Below, piece after piece: positions 32,201 through 40,028 of a DNA stretch of 64,000 nt (its first letter is position 1; the number at the start of each line of letters is the position of its first letter). The DNA comes from Atrina japonica (Eukaryota; Mollusca; Bivalvia; Pterioida; Pinnidae). Under the pieces are notes generated by a model that saw only the letters and a program-made list of their open reading frames with translations, was not told the DNA's origin and did not search any database. Both the position numbers and the translations under genes were made by a program. The DNA is taken from positions 1-64,000 of the forward strand of contig BROG01001143.1 of NCBI GenBank assembly GCA_030159075.1, given 5' to 3'.

Positions 32201-33008
32201 CGGTCCGGGCACCCCTTACGACTCGGAAGAACGGTATAAAACCATGGTCAAAGAACGATTGGGTATCGACTTGGGCACCATAGAGTATAATCCGGGCATG
32301 CGCACCATCTCTAAATTATGTCTCAACTCTCTCTGTGGTAAATTCGGTCAAAGGGTCAACATGAAACAGACTCAATACGTGAACGAACCGAAAGACTTTT
32401 ACGCTCTATTGCTGGACGACACGATAGACAATCTCAACATTCAGTTTATCAACGACGACATGGTCCAGATGTCTTACGATTTAAAGGGACAATTCGTCGA
32501 CAAGGGTAAGGATGTCAACATCTTCATAGCGTGTTATACGACGGCGCACGCTAGAACCATGTTATACGACGTGTTGGACACCCTCGACGATAGGGTTTTG
32601 GGATTCGAAACCGATAGCGTGTGGTACGTCGATCGTGACGACGGGATCTCGATCGACACGGGCGATAACTTGGGCGATTTGACGGACGAATTAAGCGGCG
32701 ATTTTATAACGTCGTGGTGTGCCACCGGCCCCAAATCTTATTCGTACGAAACGAACGCGGGTAAAAAGGTGTGCAAGGTCAAGGGGTTTAGTCTGAATTA
32801 CGAAAATTCTCTTTACATCAACCGAGACACGATGACCGACGTCGTCAAAGAAACGCGTCGGAGGATTACGACCGTCCGAGAAAACGCCATCACGAGAGAT
32901 TCCAAAACCAAACGCCTCGTGAATCGATACCAGGAGAAAGAGTTTACGTTGTGTTACGATAAACGGGTGATGACGGACGGGTACGAAACGCTTCCCTACG
33001 GGTATTAA
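29299..33008 (+). pseudogene. polB: Protein-primed-type family B DNA polymerase with two frameshifts
   Basis: Replicates the element. In order: a proline-rich N-terminus; an OTU-like protease-type region (about residues 190-300, DDATCLARAIVTA and KNHFDVI); Cys/His zinc-binding clusters (about 310-450); exonuclease motif I (YDIEAMQDTG), II (FIAHNAKAYDAQF) and III (YCTSDV); an HGCKKC region; polymerase motif A (DFVSLYPTVQF), motif B (KLCLNSLCGKFGQ), motif C (ETDSVWYVD) and KVKGF. Full length would be about 1,235 residues. The frame shifts by one base in a T-run near 30825 and again near 31185; everything else is open. A palindrome ends the gene. Convergent with the integrase. Confidence 0.92.
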
Positions 33009-33036
33009 AATTTATTAATACATGTATTAATAAATT
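33009..33036. terminator. 28-bp perfect AT-rich palindrome between polB and integrase
   Basis: Arms AATTTATTAATACA and complement with no loop, sitting directly between the two convergent stop codons. It could terminate both transcripts. Confidence 0.6.
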
Positions 33037-33040
33037 CTTT

Positions 33041-33918
33041 TTAATCGACGACGACCAACAATTCCTCTCGGACGAACGTTCTTTGCGGCGCCGGTTCCTT
33101 GAGCTGATACAGGTCGATGCCCTGCATTCTGAAATGTCTGTCTAGGTCGTGTTTATCGACGCTCCAGATGGGGTCGGTGGCCCTCCTTCGTCCGCCTTCC
33201 AATTCGCCCGGTTGATACAGATATCTTACTTTTGCATAGGAACTGATGGGCGGTTGAACTTTATCGACGGGTTCCACCTTTTCGGGCGGTTTGGTGTCTT
33301 CGTTGATCGTCTCGACGACGTCCGGCAACCGCTTCACCCATTCTCTGTTTCTGTCCTTGGATTTCATCTCTTGATCGTATTGATAGCTAAACAACCGTTT
33401 CTCCCAACGTTCTATTGAATCGTTCGACGATGGCCTGATCGCGATGAACGTCGACCCGTCCCCTTCTTATTCTCGCGTCGTGTCGAGCCATGAGTTTGGA
33501 GACGGCGCCCATGAATTCGCGACCGGGATCGACCTGCAGTAACTTCGGAAAACGTCAGAGACGCCGCTCGTAGGTTTTTTCGAAAGCGTCGGCCACCTCT
33601 CGACTGTCTTTGGTCGTCAGCGGTTCCGCTTCTTTGTATCGAGTGCCCACGTCGACCACCGTCAGCGCGTATTTGTACGTTTTCCCTCCCACCTTATCGT
33701 GCGGTAAAAACAACAGATCGGCCTGGTGAGTGTCGTTTTCTTTCGCGTGTTCGAATCGGGGTCGCACGATCTTCCGAGGGGCGGGCAGGTAGATTTGCCA
33801 CACGTCTTGTTTTTTCAGAAAGTCGAACGCCTCCTTCTCGCCTGACGTCGGCCGCCTTGGCCAATTTCCCGATGGCCGCCTTTCCCTTCCAATAGTGTTT
33901 GTGATAGATCTCTTCCAT
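33041..33918 (-). pseudogene. int: Retroviral-type integrase, broken
   Basis: Would insert the element by DDE chemistry. From ATG 33918: a basic N-terminal helix region (YHKHYWKGKAAIGKLAKAA), a frameshift near 33846, then FDFLKKQDVWQIYLPAPRK. The first Asp is in VVDVGTRYKEAEPL, followed by an in-frame TGA near 33555. The second Asp is in LQVDPGREFMGAV and the Glu in QAIVERFNRTLG. There is a frameshift near 33405 and then a C-terminal domain (DRNREWVKRLPDVVE, YQPGELEGGRRRATDPIW). The catalytic triad is intact, but at least three breaks interrupt it. The same gene in the old copy is at 833-1657. Confidence 0.9.
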
Positions 33919-33924
33919 TTTACT

Positions 33925-34325
33925 TTAGGCGACATATTTTTTAACGCCGTAGAACACGAGTCCCGTCCCCGATCACCACGAAGAGGATTTCCTTATCTTT
34001 TTGCTCTTCCGAGGGTTGATAAAAAATCGCTCAACGTCGGTTCGGGAGCCATCGCCTCTTCGTCCGTCATCCGCGAGTAGAGTGACATGGCGGCGTCCAC
34101 TTCTTTGTAGGTGTACAGCGCATGTCCTTCTTTTTTCAGTCTCTCGTTTAAAAAATCTAATCGCTTCGTGCGTTCGTGATTCCATTGGTCTCTGGCCTTG
34201 GTAAGTTTTTCCATCGCCTCGTCGTGTCTCTTCTGCTCCTCGTGGTTCGAAAATAAAAATTGCGATCCGGAAAACGCCAAGGCGTTGACCAATGCACCAC
34301 CTACCATCATCGCGATCGTTGCCAT
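33925..34325 (-). pseudogene. Polinton membrane-associated protein, frameshifted C-terminus
   Basis: From ATG 34325 a 110-residue frame begins with a hydrophobic, glycine-rich segment (MATIAMMVGGALVNALAFSG), continues as a charged helical stretch (AMEKLTKARDQWNHERTKR, DFLNERLKK) and leaves frame near 34020. Two one-base shifts within about 60 bases separate it from a C-terminal membrane segment (KEILFVVIG, then LVFYGVKKYVA) ending at 33925. The old copy retains only that tail (near 715-796). I recall similar proteins in other Polintons, with no assigned function. The terminal hydrophobic segments suggest membrane interaction. Confidence 0.65.
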
Positions 34326-34344
34326 TTTATCAACGGTTTATTTA

Positions 34345-34573
34345 TTTCAGGATATCGGCGGGGATGTATCCCTTCTTGACCAACATGTCCTTGGTGTATT
34401 CGGCGAGAGCAAATTCGGCGAAGATCGTCCCGAAGTCCTTCTGGTCTAGATCCATCTTGGGCGTCGGCATCTTAAAGAATTTCTTGATAAGTTGCGCGTA
34501 TCCGATGGCAATCCCCGTAGTGACGGCGGCATGATACGCGGTGTTGACCAAATCTTTTTCACTGATCCTTTTT
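34345..34573 (-). pseudogene. Small Polinton protein lacking a start codon
   Basis: The readable frame is SEKDLVNTAYHAAVTTGIAI, GYAQLIKKFFKMPTPKMD and a helical tail ending PADILK at 34345. The old copy has an ATG directly before the matching start (546). Here that ATG is lost: the sequence before SEKD reads AAAAAAAGGATC, as if two bases were deleted. The first part is mildly hydrophobic. It is preceded by the same ~40-base upstream block as the 34605 gene. Function unknown. Confidence 0.55.
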
Positions 34574-34607
34574 TTAGATACGAGAGAAAATTATTTATAG
34601 CATTTCA
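34566..34607 (-). promoter_or_regulatory. Upstream repeat block, copy 1
   Basis: A ~42-base block (minus strand GAAATGCTAT, AATAATTTTCTCTCGTAT, AAAAAAAGGAT) is nearly identical to 34755-34802. Each copy lies directly upstream of a small gene, so it is a candidate duplicated promoter/5' leader. Confidence 0.5.
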
Positions 34608-34763
34608 CGAGTCATCGTTGCTATCGGCGGCAACGTCATGGTATATAACCCTTTCTTCAACCATTCCAGATATCGTTTTTATTAGATACCCTATCGTCAT
34701 GATTCCCATTGCCATTAAAAATGACATATCGATGGCCGTGTGGACTGAATTTCTTTCGCACAT
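34605..34763 (-). CDS. 52-aa single-pass membrane protein
   Basis: ATG 34763 to TGA 34605. It starts MCERNSVHTAIDMSFLMAMG, continues with a hydrophobic run (IMTIGYLIKTISGMV) and ends in an acidic tail (DVAADSNDD). Layout and position suggest a tandem paralogue of the next gene (34345-34573): both follow the same upstream block and both have an AxxxxxxxMGI/TGIAI-GY core. It overlaps the distal frame of the MNPEE-type gene. Small, but the conserved leader supports it. Confidence 0.5.
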   Translation of the reverse strand: MCERNSVHTAIDMSFLMAMGIMTIGYLIKTISGMVEERVIYHDVAADSNDDS

Positions 34764-35092
34764 CCTTTTTTTTAATACGAGAGAAAATTATTGATAGCAT
34801 TTCATGGGGGTTGGGTTTCGATTCTTGGGGTGGTTCTGGAATGACTTGGGGTGAGGGTTTTATGTTGATGTAGACCAGAATTCCGACAACCGCGAGTCCA
34901 CCCGCTAGCCATTTCCAGCTATCGTTGCTAATAGTATTGCTATCGTCGCTATTAGCATTGCCATCGTTAATTAGCATTGCCATCATCGCTATTAGCAGTC
35001 TTACTACTCCATCGACGTTGGGCACCCTTCCTCCCCGCCTCTTGACGTTTCGGATTCTTCTTCTTCTCCCCTATTAATTCCTCCGGATTCAT
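34657..35092 (-). pseudogene. Small single-pass membrane protein, shifted in a repeat
   Basis: From ATG 35092 it reads MNPEELIGEKKKNPKRQEAG with a basic, charged N-terminus. It then enters a GATGGCAATGCTAAT-type tandem repeat (about 34925-34990) that shifts the frame. The next frame gives NDSWKWLAGGLAVVGILVY (membrane segment) and a proline-rich IPEPPQESKPNPHEM tail. The protein of the old copy (229-480) is uninterrupted. The indel lies exactly in the repeat, so slippage is likely. The N-terminal part overlaps the end of the 178-aa gene in another frame. Function unknown. Confidence 0.6.
34755..34802 (-). promoter_or_regulatory. Upstream repeat block, copy 2
   Basis: Second copy of the block at 34566-34607, ending at the ATG of the 52-aa gene (34763). 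It also encodes the HEMLSIIFSR stretch of the overlapping gene, so it may have both roles. Confidence 0.45.
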
Positions 35093-35540
35093 TCTCTTTT
35101 TCTATACCCTCCGTTTTTTTAAATCCGGTGATGTGGCGACTGGACGTGACGACTATGCTGAGAGGTGCTAAATACGCGCCGTATTTGTAATATAAACTAC
35201 AACACACTTCGCCGATGGCCGCGTCCAAGAAGGGATCTTCGTTCAAGTCCTCGATCAGTTTGGGTTCGTCTTTGATGTCGAAAAACTGTTTAAGTCCTAG
35301 CGAATACAGACTGATGAGGGTATTGGCTAGCGACTTGGCCATGCGAGCGTTCAGTCGAGCGTGTAACAGACGATTCAGGGTTTCGATCTCCTTGTCGTTC
35401 ATCTTTTCCAATTCGGAAGACGTCACGTCTTTGCCCCAAAACTGACGCGCGCGTCCGGATCCGACGATGGCCGACAGTCTGTCTTTGACGGTTACATCCG
35501 TGCCGGGTACATCGTTCGCTAATACGTCGTCTACATTCAT
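35004..35540 (-). CDS. 178-aa Polinton protein of unknown function (paralogue 1)
   Basis: Starts MNVDDVLANDVPG. Residues about 22-90 (SAIVGSGRARQFWGKDVTSS, ELEKMNDKEIETLNRLLHAR) are shared with the neighbouring gene at 35624-35940, so the two are a tandem duplication. Residues 100-145 carry EDLNEDPF and a Cys/Tyr-rich hydrophobic stretch also present at 1-214 in the old copy. The C-terminus is highly acidic (GEEEESETSRGGEEGC) and overlaps the start of the next gene, which may explain its odd composition. A virion or membrane role is possible but not shown. Confidence 0.65.
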   Translation of the reverse strand: MNVDDVLANDVPGTDVTVKDRLSAIVGSGRARQFWGKDVTSSELEKMNDKEIETLNRLLHARLNARMAKSLANTLISLYSLGLKQFFDIKDEPKLIEDLNEDPFLDAAIGEVCCSLYYKYGAYLAPLSIVVTSSRHITGFKKTEGIEKENESGGINRGEEEESETSRGGEEGCPTSME

Positions 35541-35580
35541 CGTTTTTAATAGAGATACATTTTTTTATATTTTGTAAACG
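35541..35580 (-). promoter_or_regulatory. Duplicated AT-rich promoter/leader, copy 1
   Basis: The minus strand reads TTTACAAAATATAAAAAAAT, then GTATCTCTATTAAAAACG just before ATG 35540. Nearly the same block precedes ATG 35940. TATAAA is included. Confidence 0.55.
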
Positions 35581-35595
35581 TTATGTTTACAAAAT
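35569..35595 (-). terminator. AT-rich hairpin after paralogue 2
   Basis: Arms ATTTTGTAAAC and GTTTACAAAAT around GTTAT, downstream of the gene ending at 35624. It partly overlaps the leader of the next gene. Confidence 0.5.
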
Positions 35596-35623
35596 ACGTT
35601 TTGTATGTCTGTCTCAAACATGT

Positions 35624-35940
35624 TTATTCTGTGTCGGAGTCTTCTTGGTCGGACTCCAGGTCGTCTGGAGTAACGTTGAACGACTGGACGGCAGCATGTT
35701 TAAAGTCTTGCAGAATCCGATCGCTGATGAAATTTATTACCCATTTGCTCAGACCCGTGCCGACTCGAGCGCATAGCAGATGAGCCAGTTTTAAGACCTC
35801 CTCGTCGTCCATCTTTTCCAATTCGGCAGACGTTACGTCTTTTCCAAAAAATAACGCGCTTGTCCTAACCCGACGATGGCCGACATGATGTTTATGAGAG
35901 GTACATCCTTGAGCCTTGTTAAAATCTTCTCTACATCCAT
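35624..35940 (-). pseudogene. Polinton protein, paralogue 2, frameshifted in a T-run
   Basis: From ATG 35940: MDVEKILTRLKDVPL, then SAIVGLGQARYF, with a frameshift in a six- to seven-T run near 35850. The other frame continues GKDVTSAELEKMDDEEVLKL to an acidic end (DDLESDQEDSDTE) at 35624. It aligns with the N-terminal ~90 residues of the 178-aa gene but lacks its hydrophobic part. The homopolymer position makes a sequencing or assembly indel a real possibility. Function unknown. Confidence 0.6.
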
Positions 35941-35980
35941 CTTTTTAATAGAGATACATTTTATTTATATTTTGTAAAAC
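35941..35980 (-). promoter_or_regulatory. Duplicated AT-rich promoter/leader, copy 2
   Basis: The minus strand reads TTTACAAAATATAAATAAAA, then TGTATCTCTATTAAAAAG before ATG 35940. Partner of 35541-35580. Confidence 0.55.
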
Positions 35981-35990
35981 AATACAAAAT
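35969..35990 (-). terminator. AT-rich hairpin after the 217-aa gene
   Basis: Arms ATTTTGTA and TACAAAAT around six bases, 4 bases after the stop at 35994. Confidence 0.45.
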
Positions 35991-35993
35991 AAT

Positions 35994-36648
35994 TTAGTCC
36001 AAGTCCAAGTCTTCTTCGCACTCGGCCAAATCCGGTAGAGGTGCAACGTCGAGTGTTTTGACGACGACGGCCTGGTGTAAGAGGATTTGCAAGGATACGG
36101 TTGATTTTTTGTTGTCGATGTAAACGTTGTCTACGTGTAAAGATCCAATGGCCAGACATCGTTTTTTCTCGTAATGGAGAGGATCGGTTTCGACGAGTCG
36201 GCTTTCGCCTTTCGGGTCGTCGTCCGTTCTCTTTCTTTAAAAAAAAAGACCGTCCCTGTTTAACTTTCGTGTAGACAACCTTGTCATCGTTCTTATCGTT
36301 GTTTTTGACGATGACTATATCGTTGACATCGACGGGGGATTTTCTACCTCCGTCTTTCAGTGTCTCTGCAAGTTTTTCTATGTCCTCTCTCAAGAACGTC
36401 GTCATTTTTTCCAACACGTCGGCGAATTCTTTTTCGCATTTAAATTTCATAGAATAATCGGAACCGTCCTCGTATTGCCACAAGCCGGACGATTCCGTTT
36501 TGGGAGTGCGTATCACTAACGGTTTCACGCCGTTCGGGTACTTATACTCGACGTAAACTCGTTGATAACGCTTCCCTTTCTTATCGACATAATGGGCACC
36601 CGTCCTTAAATTGTTCATGTCAAAGTTCTCAATTGTCACAAATGCCAT
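35994..36648 (-). pseudogene. Polinton protein with PLxxxTP motif, one frameshift
   Basis: From ATG 36648: MAFVTIENFDMNNLRTGAHY, then KPLVIRTPKTESSGLWQYED, MKFKCEKEFADVLEKM and a helical middle. It goes out of frame in a nine-A run near 36240. The second frame continues TDDDPKGESRLVETDPLHYE, CLAIGSLHVDNVYI and an acidic end (CEEDLDLD). Length would be about 217 residues. The 'PL..TP...G......F....E.F...L..' layout recalls a putative single-stranded-DNA-binding family of large DNA viruses, and the 259-aa gene at 42496 shows a similar layout. That assignment is inference. Confidence 0.55.
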
Positions 36649-36748
36649 GTTTTCTTTTTTATAACGAAAAATTTTCTTTAAGTCAATTTTTTTAAAAAGA
36701 GTCTTATCCATTTCTCCGTTCTGCGATAGTGTTCCAGACGTAAAATAG

Positions 36749-36835
36749 TTAATATCGCGGATAACACGAGCAAACACCATACACAGCGATCAACGACAAC
36801 AACGCGAACAAGACGATCTCGGTAAAACGTTTCAT
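36749..36835 (-). CDS. 28-aa hydrophobic peptide
   Basis: ATG 36835 to TAA 36749: MKRFTEIVLFALLSLIAVYG followed by a short Cys/Tyr tail. Two basic residues and a strong hydrophobic core look like a signal peptide or tiny membrane anchor. Very short, so it could be chance. Divergent from the zinc-binding gene at 36893. Confidence 0.3.
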   Translation of the reverse strand: MKRFTEIVLFALLSLIAVYGVCSCYPRY

Positions 36836-36892
36836 TTCTTAACGTAAAAAAATTTGTTAAATGGCTTAAAAAAATATATATATAAATAAAAA

Positions 36893-37285
36893 ATGTTTAT
36901 TTTACTGGACAAGGCGTTTACCGAACGCGGAGTAAAACAGATGTTGGACGACATACCGTGTGTGCAGTTGCACGGCCAAGTCTTGGTGTATTGGCCCGAC
37001 GACGAACTAACGTGTCAAATGCCGCGCATGCGCAGAGACTACCCGTGTAAGCATCCGGTCGTCGCGAACTCGTTGTTTTGTAGCATTCATCACACCTACT
37101 TGAAAGAGCGAGGTATCGATACGTTGAAGTATTGCACCTCTTGTCGAAAATGGATGACCAATAGCACTAAATACGAAACGTGTTATGCGTGCGGCGGAAA
37201 AGAACGCGCAGACGAGTGGCACAGGAAGCATAAGAGGTCGGAGAGAAAAAGACGAGGACGTCCCAAGAAAAAGAAAGATTTTTAA
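36893..37285 (+). CDS. Zinc-binding protein with AT-hook-like basic tail
   Basis: Intact 130-aa gene after an AT-rich leader (TATATATAAATAAAAA). The N-terminal 40 residues are not recognised. Then come a Cys/His cluster (YPCKHPVV and LFCSIHH, residues about 50-70), two CxxC knuckles (YCTSCRKW and CYACGG, about 83-105), and a lysine/arginine tail with RRGRPKKKKDF, an AT-hook-like GRP core. This suggests a DNA-binding regulator of viral or host transcription; the role is inferred. It is the only plus-strand gene in the middle of the element and ends in a hairpin shared with the convergent neighbour. Confidence 0.7.
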   Translation: MFILLDKAFTERGVKQMLDDIPCVQLHGQVLVYWPDDELTCQMPRMRRDYPCKHPVVANSLFCSIHHTYLKERGIDTLKYCTSCRKWMTNSTKYETCYACGGKERADEWHRKHKRSERKRRGRPKKKKDF

Positions 37286-37310
37286 AATAGAGCGTTATCT
37301 TTAAAAATCT
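37276..37310. terminator. AT-rich hairpin between convergent genes
   Basis: Arms AGATTTTTAAA and TTTAAAAATCT overlap the stop region of the plus-strand gene (37285) and the end of the minus-strand gene (37309). Confidence 0.55.
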
Positions 37311-37873
37311 ACGGTGCACGAGAAGTGGATTTGTTTACGAGGTCTTGGAGCTGCTTGCGCAAGTCCTCCGTCTCTTGGTTGGACTCTTTTTTTTGGGTCT
37401 CCTTGTGTTTAGAATACAGTTTGTCCTTCATCTCGCGATACTTGGTCAGCTCGTGGGACACGGTGGCAAATTCTTCGTCCGTGATCTTTCCGTCCTCGAG
37501 CGCGCGACTCACCAGATCCGAGATCGAGTTGAGTTTACTCTCCGCGAGTTTGACGATCTTGAGGTGCTTTTCCGATTTTTTCAACAGTAATCGTCTGATC
37601 CCTTTCATGGCCAACCCCACCGCACCTACGGTCACGGCCATGATTTGGAGAGGCAAGCCCGCGATGGGAACGAGAAATCCGAGTCCTCCCGACGACGACG
37701 CCTCCCGAGATGAGAGCCGCGTCGACGCCGTCGGCGGTGTTCACGATTCGCTTATACTTTTTATGGACGCTCTTCCGCGTCTCGATCTCTCGCCGAAACG
37801 TCTGTTCGATCTCGCCGATGCGTTTGAAACGATAGTGTTGCGGATCGCTCTCTAACGTTCGGGTACAATGCAT
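37309..37873 (-). pseudogene. Glycine-rich two-segment membrane/coiled-coil protein, frameshifted
   Basis: From ATG 37873: MHCTRTLESDPQHYRFKRIG and a charged helix, then VNTADGVDAALISGG, where a GACGACGAC repeat near 37690 shifts the frame. The next frame continues with hydrophobic GLPLQIMAVTVGAVGLAMKG, then RRLLLKKSEKHLKIVKLAES, KITDEEFATVSHELTKYREM and a Lys/Glu coiled coil. The 'R..KI.EIE...YKKYKR.VN..DGVD.ALI' pattern is one I recall in many animal Polinton-associated hypothetical proteins. Function unknown; two hydrophobic helices followed by a coiled coil are visible. Apart from the shift, the gene is open. Confidence 0.65.
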
Positions 37874-37892
37874 TTTCTTCTTTACTCATCTT

Positions 37893-37912
37893 TTCCCTTT
37901 TTTTAAAGGGAA
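37893..37912 (-). terminator. Hairpin after 127-aa gene
   Basis: Arms TTCCCTTT and AAAGGGAA, 5 bases beyond the stop of the minus-strand gene ending at 37917 and upstream of the next ATG (37873). Confidence 0.5.
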
Positions 37913-37916
37913 TTTT

Positions 37917-38300
37917 TTATATGTCGAGAACGACGACGCCGTTGACGGTCCCCGATTTCGACCCTTTGTTCACGCCAAAGTTGAGGACGTCGCCCGACGT
38001 CACCAGCAATGGAGGATTCAACGGGACGATCTCGCCGGTCTTCGTCTGAAAGGTCTTGTATTCCACGTCGTTCACGACGAGCGTCACGTTCAGTTCCCCC
38101 AAGAGTCCGAGACGAATGACGTGACCGTCGAACAACATCGTCGTGCCCAGCGCCGGTCTGAGTCGTCCGTTTTTGTTCACGTCGAATTGGAACGTGTTCA
38201 TGATGCGACGGTTTTTGGCCAACGCGGTGATCTCCTCTTTCATGTCTTCCAAGAGTTCTTCCCTTTCCAAGTCTTCGTAATAGAATCCCGATCTAGACAT
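37917..38300 (-). CDS. 127-aa beta-rich protein, probable virion component
   Basis: Intact, MSRSGFYYEDLEREELLEDM at the start. The first 40 residues are charged and helical. The rest alternates hydrophobic strands with turns (GTTMLFDGHVIRLGLLGELN, LVVNDVEYKTF, VNGVVVLDI), consistent with a small beta sandwich. It sits between the glycine-rich gene and the 219-aa gene on the same strand, with 10 bases to the latter, so co-expression is likely. No family recognised with confidence; minor capsid or cement protein is a guess. Confidence 0.6.
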   Translation of the reverse strand: MSRSGFYYEDLEREELLEDMKEEITALAKNRRIMNTFQFDVNKNGRLRPALGTTMLFDGHVIRLGLLGELNVTLVVNDVEYKTFQTKTGEIVPLNPPLLVTSGDVLNFGVNKGSKSGTVNGVVVLDI

Positions 38301-38310
38301 TTTATTATTT

Positions 38311-38970
38311 CTAGATTTTCTTAAACTCTAAGAGCACCTGAACGGGATGGCCGTGATTGTCGACGGGATGCCCGTGCTCGTCTTTTAGATGTATCGTTAA
38401 TTCCGAGATGCGATCGCGTCTCAACTTTAAGAAAACGGGGTGTTCGACGTCTTTTTCGTACAACTCGGAAAATTTCACGTTGGGGCACGGCAGGGACATG
38501 ACGATGTCGTTCGCCCTCCCGTCTCTGACTCCCTCGGCAAGTTCGTCGAGATGAACGTTGAGGAGTTCCACCGGTTGCAGGTTGATGCTATTGCTCGGGT
38601 AGATGGTCCCGGCGAGAGACACGTTCGCGCCGATGCCGAGAATCTTGCCGAGTTCCGACGGAATCATCACCGCCGTGTCGACCTTACCGTCGATTCTTAA
38701 TCTCATGGTGGTCTTGTCCAGGAACACCTTCTCGAAGTATTTCGCGAGAAGTCGTCGTAGGTCGGTGAACGTGTACGACCCGGCGTGCACGACTTGGACT
38801 TTGGGTCTCTCGCCGCGTCTGGCGTAGCGTATCTCCACGTCTTTCCGCACGTTGTACAGACCGTTGTAAAAACGAACGAACTTCACGCCCACGCACCACT
38901 CGCCGTTCGCGTTGTCGATGTATCGAGAGAGTTTCACGGGTTTTCCGATGTTCGTCACGAGAGTCAACAT
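38311..38970 (-). CDS. Penton-like/minor virion protein (Polinton family)
   Basis: Intact 219-aa gene. The N-terminal half is beta-rich (MLTLVTNIGKPVKLSRYIDN, GSYTFTDLRRLLAKYFEKV, LGKILGIG). The second half has LNVHLDEL, NDIVMSLPCPN, HPVFLKLRRDRISELTIHLK and a final PVQVLLEFKKI. This layout (PLLR..-type strand, then I.I.L.D..G.PV......V.L.F at the very end) matches a conserved protein of animal Polintons and adintoviruses generally labelled penton or minor capsid. I rely on pattern memory, so the exact role is uncertain. The ATG overlaps the start region of the divergent gene. Confidence 0.6.
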   Translation of the reverse strand: MLTLVTNIGKPVKLSRYIDNANGEWCVGVKFVRFYNGLYNVRKDVEIRYARRGERPKVQVVHAGSYTFTDLRRLLAKYFEKVFLDKTTMRLRIDGKVDTAVMIPSELGKILGIGANVSLAGTIYPSNSINLQPVELLNVHLDELAEGVRDGRANDIVMSLPCPNVKFSELYEKDVEHPVFLKLRRDRISELTIHLKDEHGHPVDNHGHPVQVLLEFKKI

Positions 38971-38972
38971 GT

Positions 38973-40028
38973 TTGTTTTTATATATAACTAATATAACTA
39001 AACGCCCGTCGTTCGAGAACATCTTCGTCGAGTACGACAACCCGAACGTCTTCGAGGACGGCACCCCGAAGTACTACGCCATGCTGAAGCGGTGGTACCA
39101 GCATCCCATCGAGGGATTCTGGCAGAACCAGCTGAATTTCGCGGTCTGGTGCGCCACGACCGGATGCGGCGTGACGCTGGAGATGGGGGGAGACGACAAC
39201 CTGTCGAAGTCGTTCTTCCGGTTCCACGTCTACTATCAGATCAGAAGGATCCTGCAGGAGATAGCCGCCCCCTTGCCCAGCGACGCCGACTTCGAGCACT
39301 ACACGAACAACGTCGACGCGTCGGCGTACCAGCGAATCTGTCGCGAATTCGGGGTGCCGGTCGACGCGGACTGGAAGATCAAGGGGACCATCTTCGGGAA
39401 ATATAACACGAAGTGGTCCACGTTCATCGCGAACCGGTCGGAGGGGTTCACGCTTCCGGGTCTGGCCAGACTGGACGCGTCCATTCGCGTCTTCGCCTGG
39501 GCGGTCTTGGGCGCCCAAGGCCAGACGAGGGCCTCGATCGTGGACGCCGGTGCCACCTCGCTGGACGCCCAGAAGCAGTTCCTGGTCAACGTCGAGGACG
39601 CGATCAACCGACCGCTCGACCTGCCCGCCGACATCTTGCGTTACGAAGACTGTCTGAAGTACGCCAATTCCAAGCTCGACTACGTCGTCCATCCGGGACT
39701 CTACATGCTGCCCAGCAACATGGAGCTGAACATCGGCAAGAACATCGCCAATTACAATAACGAGATCTTGATCGCGCCCGAAACCACGACGCCGGGAACG
39801 AACGTCGACCTCAACGCGAAAACGTTCGCGCAGGATCCCCTACAGGACAAGCCGCCGCCTCCCATAGAGATCACACCACCGTCGCCTCCCATAGAGATAC
39901 GGTCTACCTCCCTTGCCGCTTTTCTGGATGGAAGTTCATGTACTAAACCCAGGGCTCTAACAAATTGTATACTTCCTCTCGTTTTTAACGTACTTGCTGA
40001 TAGAAATTTCGTAGGATTATGTTCATAG
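38973..40028 (+). CDS. Conserved Polinton virion-associated protein, start unresolved
   Basis: Open from about 38973 (first codon TTG; no ATG until 39081). The core is a protein I recall from many animal Polintons: YYAMLKRWYQHPIEGFWQNQ, LNFAVWCATTGCGV, RFHVYYQIRRIL, AYQRICREFGVP, LDAQKQFLVNVEDAINRP, then YMLPSNMELNIGKNIANYNN. Usually about 300 residues. The proline-rich end (PPPPIEITPPSPP, about 39855-39895) and everything after it overlap the minus-strand gene at 39752-40363, so the true stop is uncertain. Codons to about 39850 are very GC-rich; beyond that the DNA turns AT-rich. Role: probably virion assembly, not established. Confidence 0.7.
   Translation: MFLYITNITKRPSFENIFVEYDNPNVFEDGTPKYYAMLKRWYQHPIEGFWQNQLNFAVWCATTGCGVTLEMGGDDNLSKSFFRFHVYYQIRRILQEIAAPLPSDADFEHYTNNVDASAYQRICREFGVPVDADWKIKGTIFGKYNTKWSTFIANRSEGFTLPGLARLDASIRVFAWAVLGAQGQTRASIVDAGATSLDAQKQFLVNVEDAINRPLDLPADILRYEDCLKYANSKLDYVVHPGLYMLPSNMELNIGKNIANYNNEILIAPETTTPGTNVDLNAKTFAQDPLQDKPPPPIEITPPSPPIEIRSTSLAAFLDGSSCTKPRALTNCILPLVFNVLADRNFVGLCS

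Noticed and set aside
38979..39692. 237-codon minus-strand frame opposite the conserved ~350-aa gene
   Set aside because: Antisense shadow of a GC-rich gene. The plus-strand protein has clear family motifs; this one has none.
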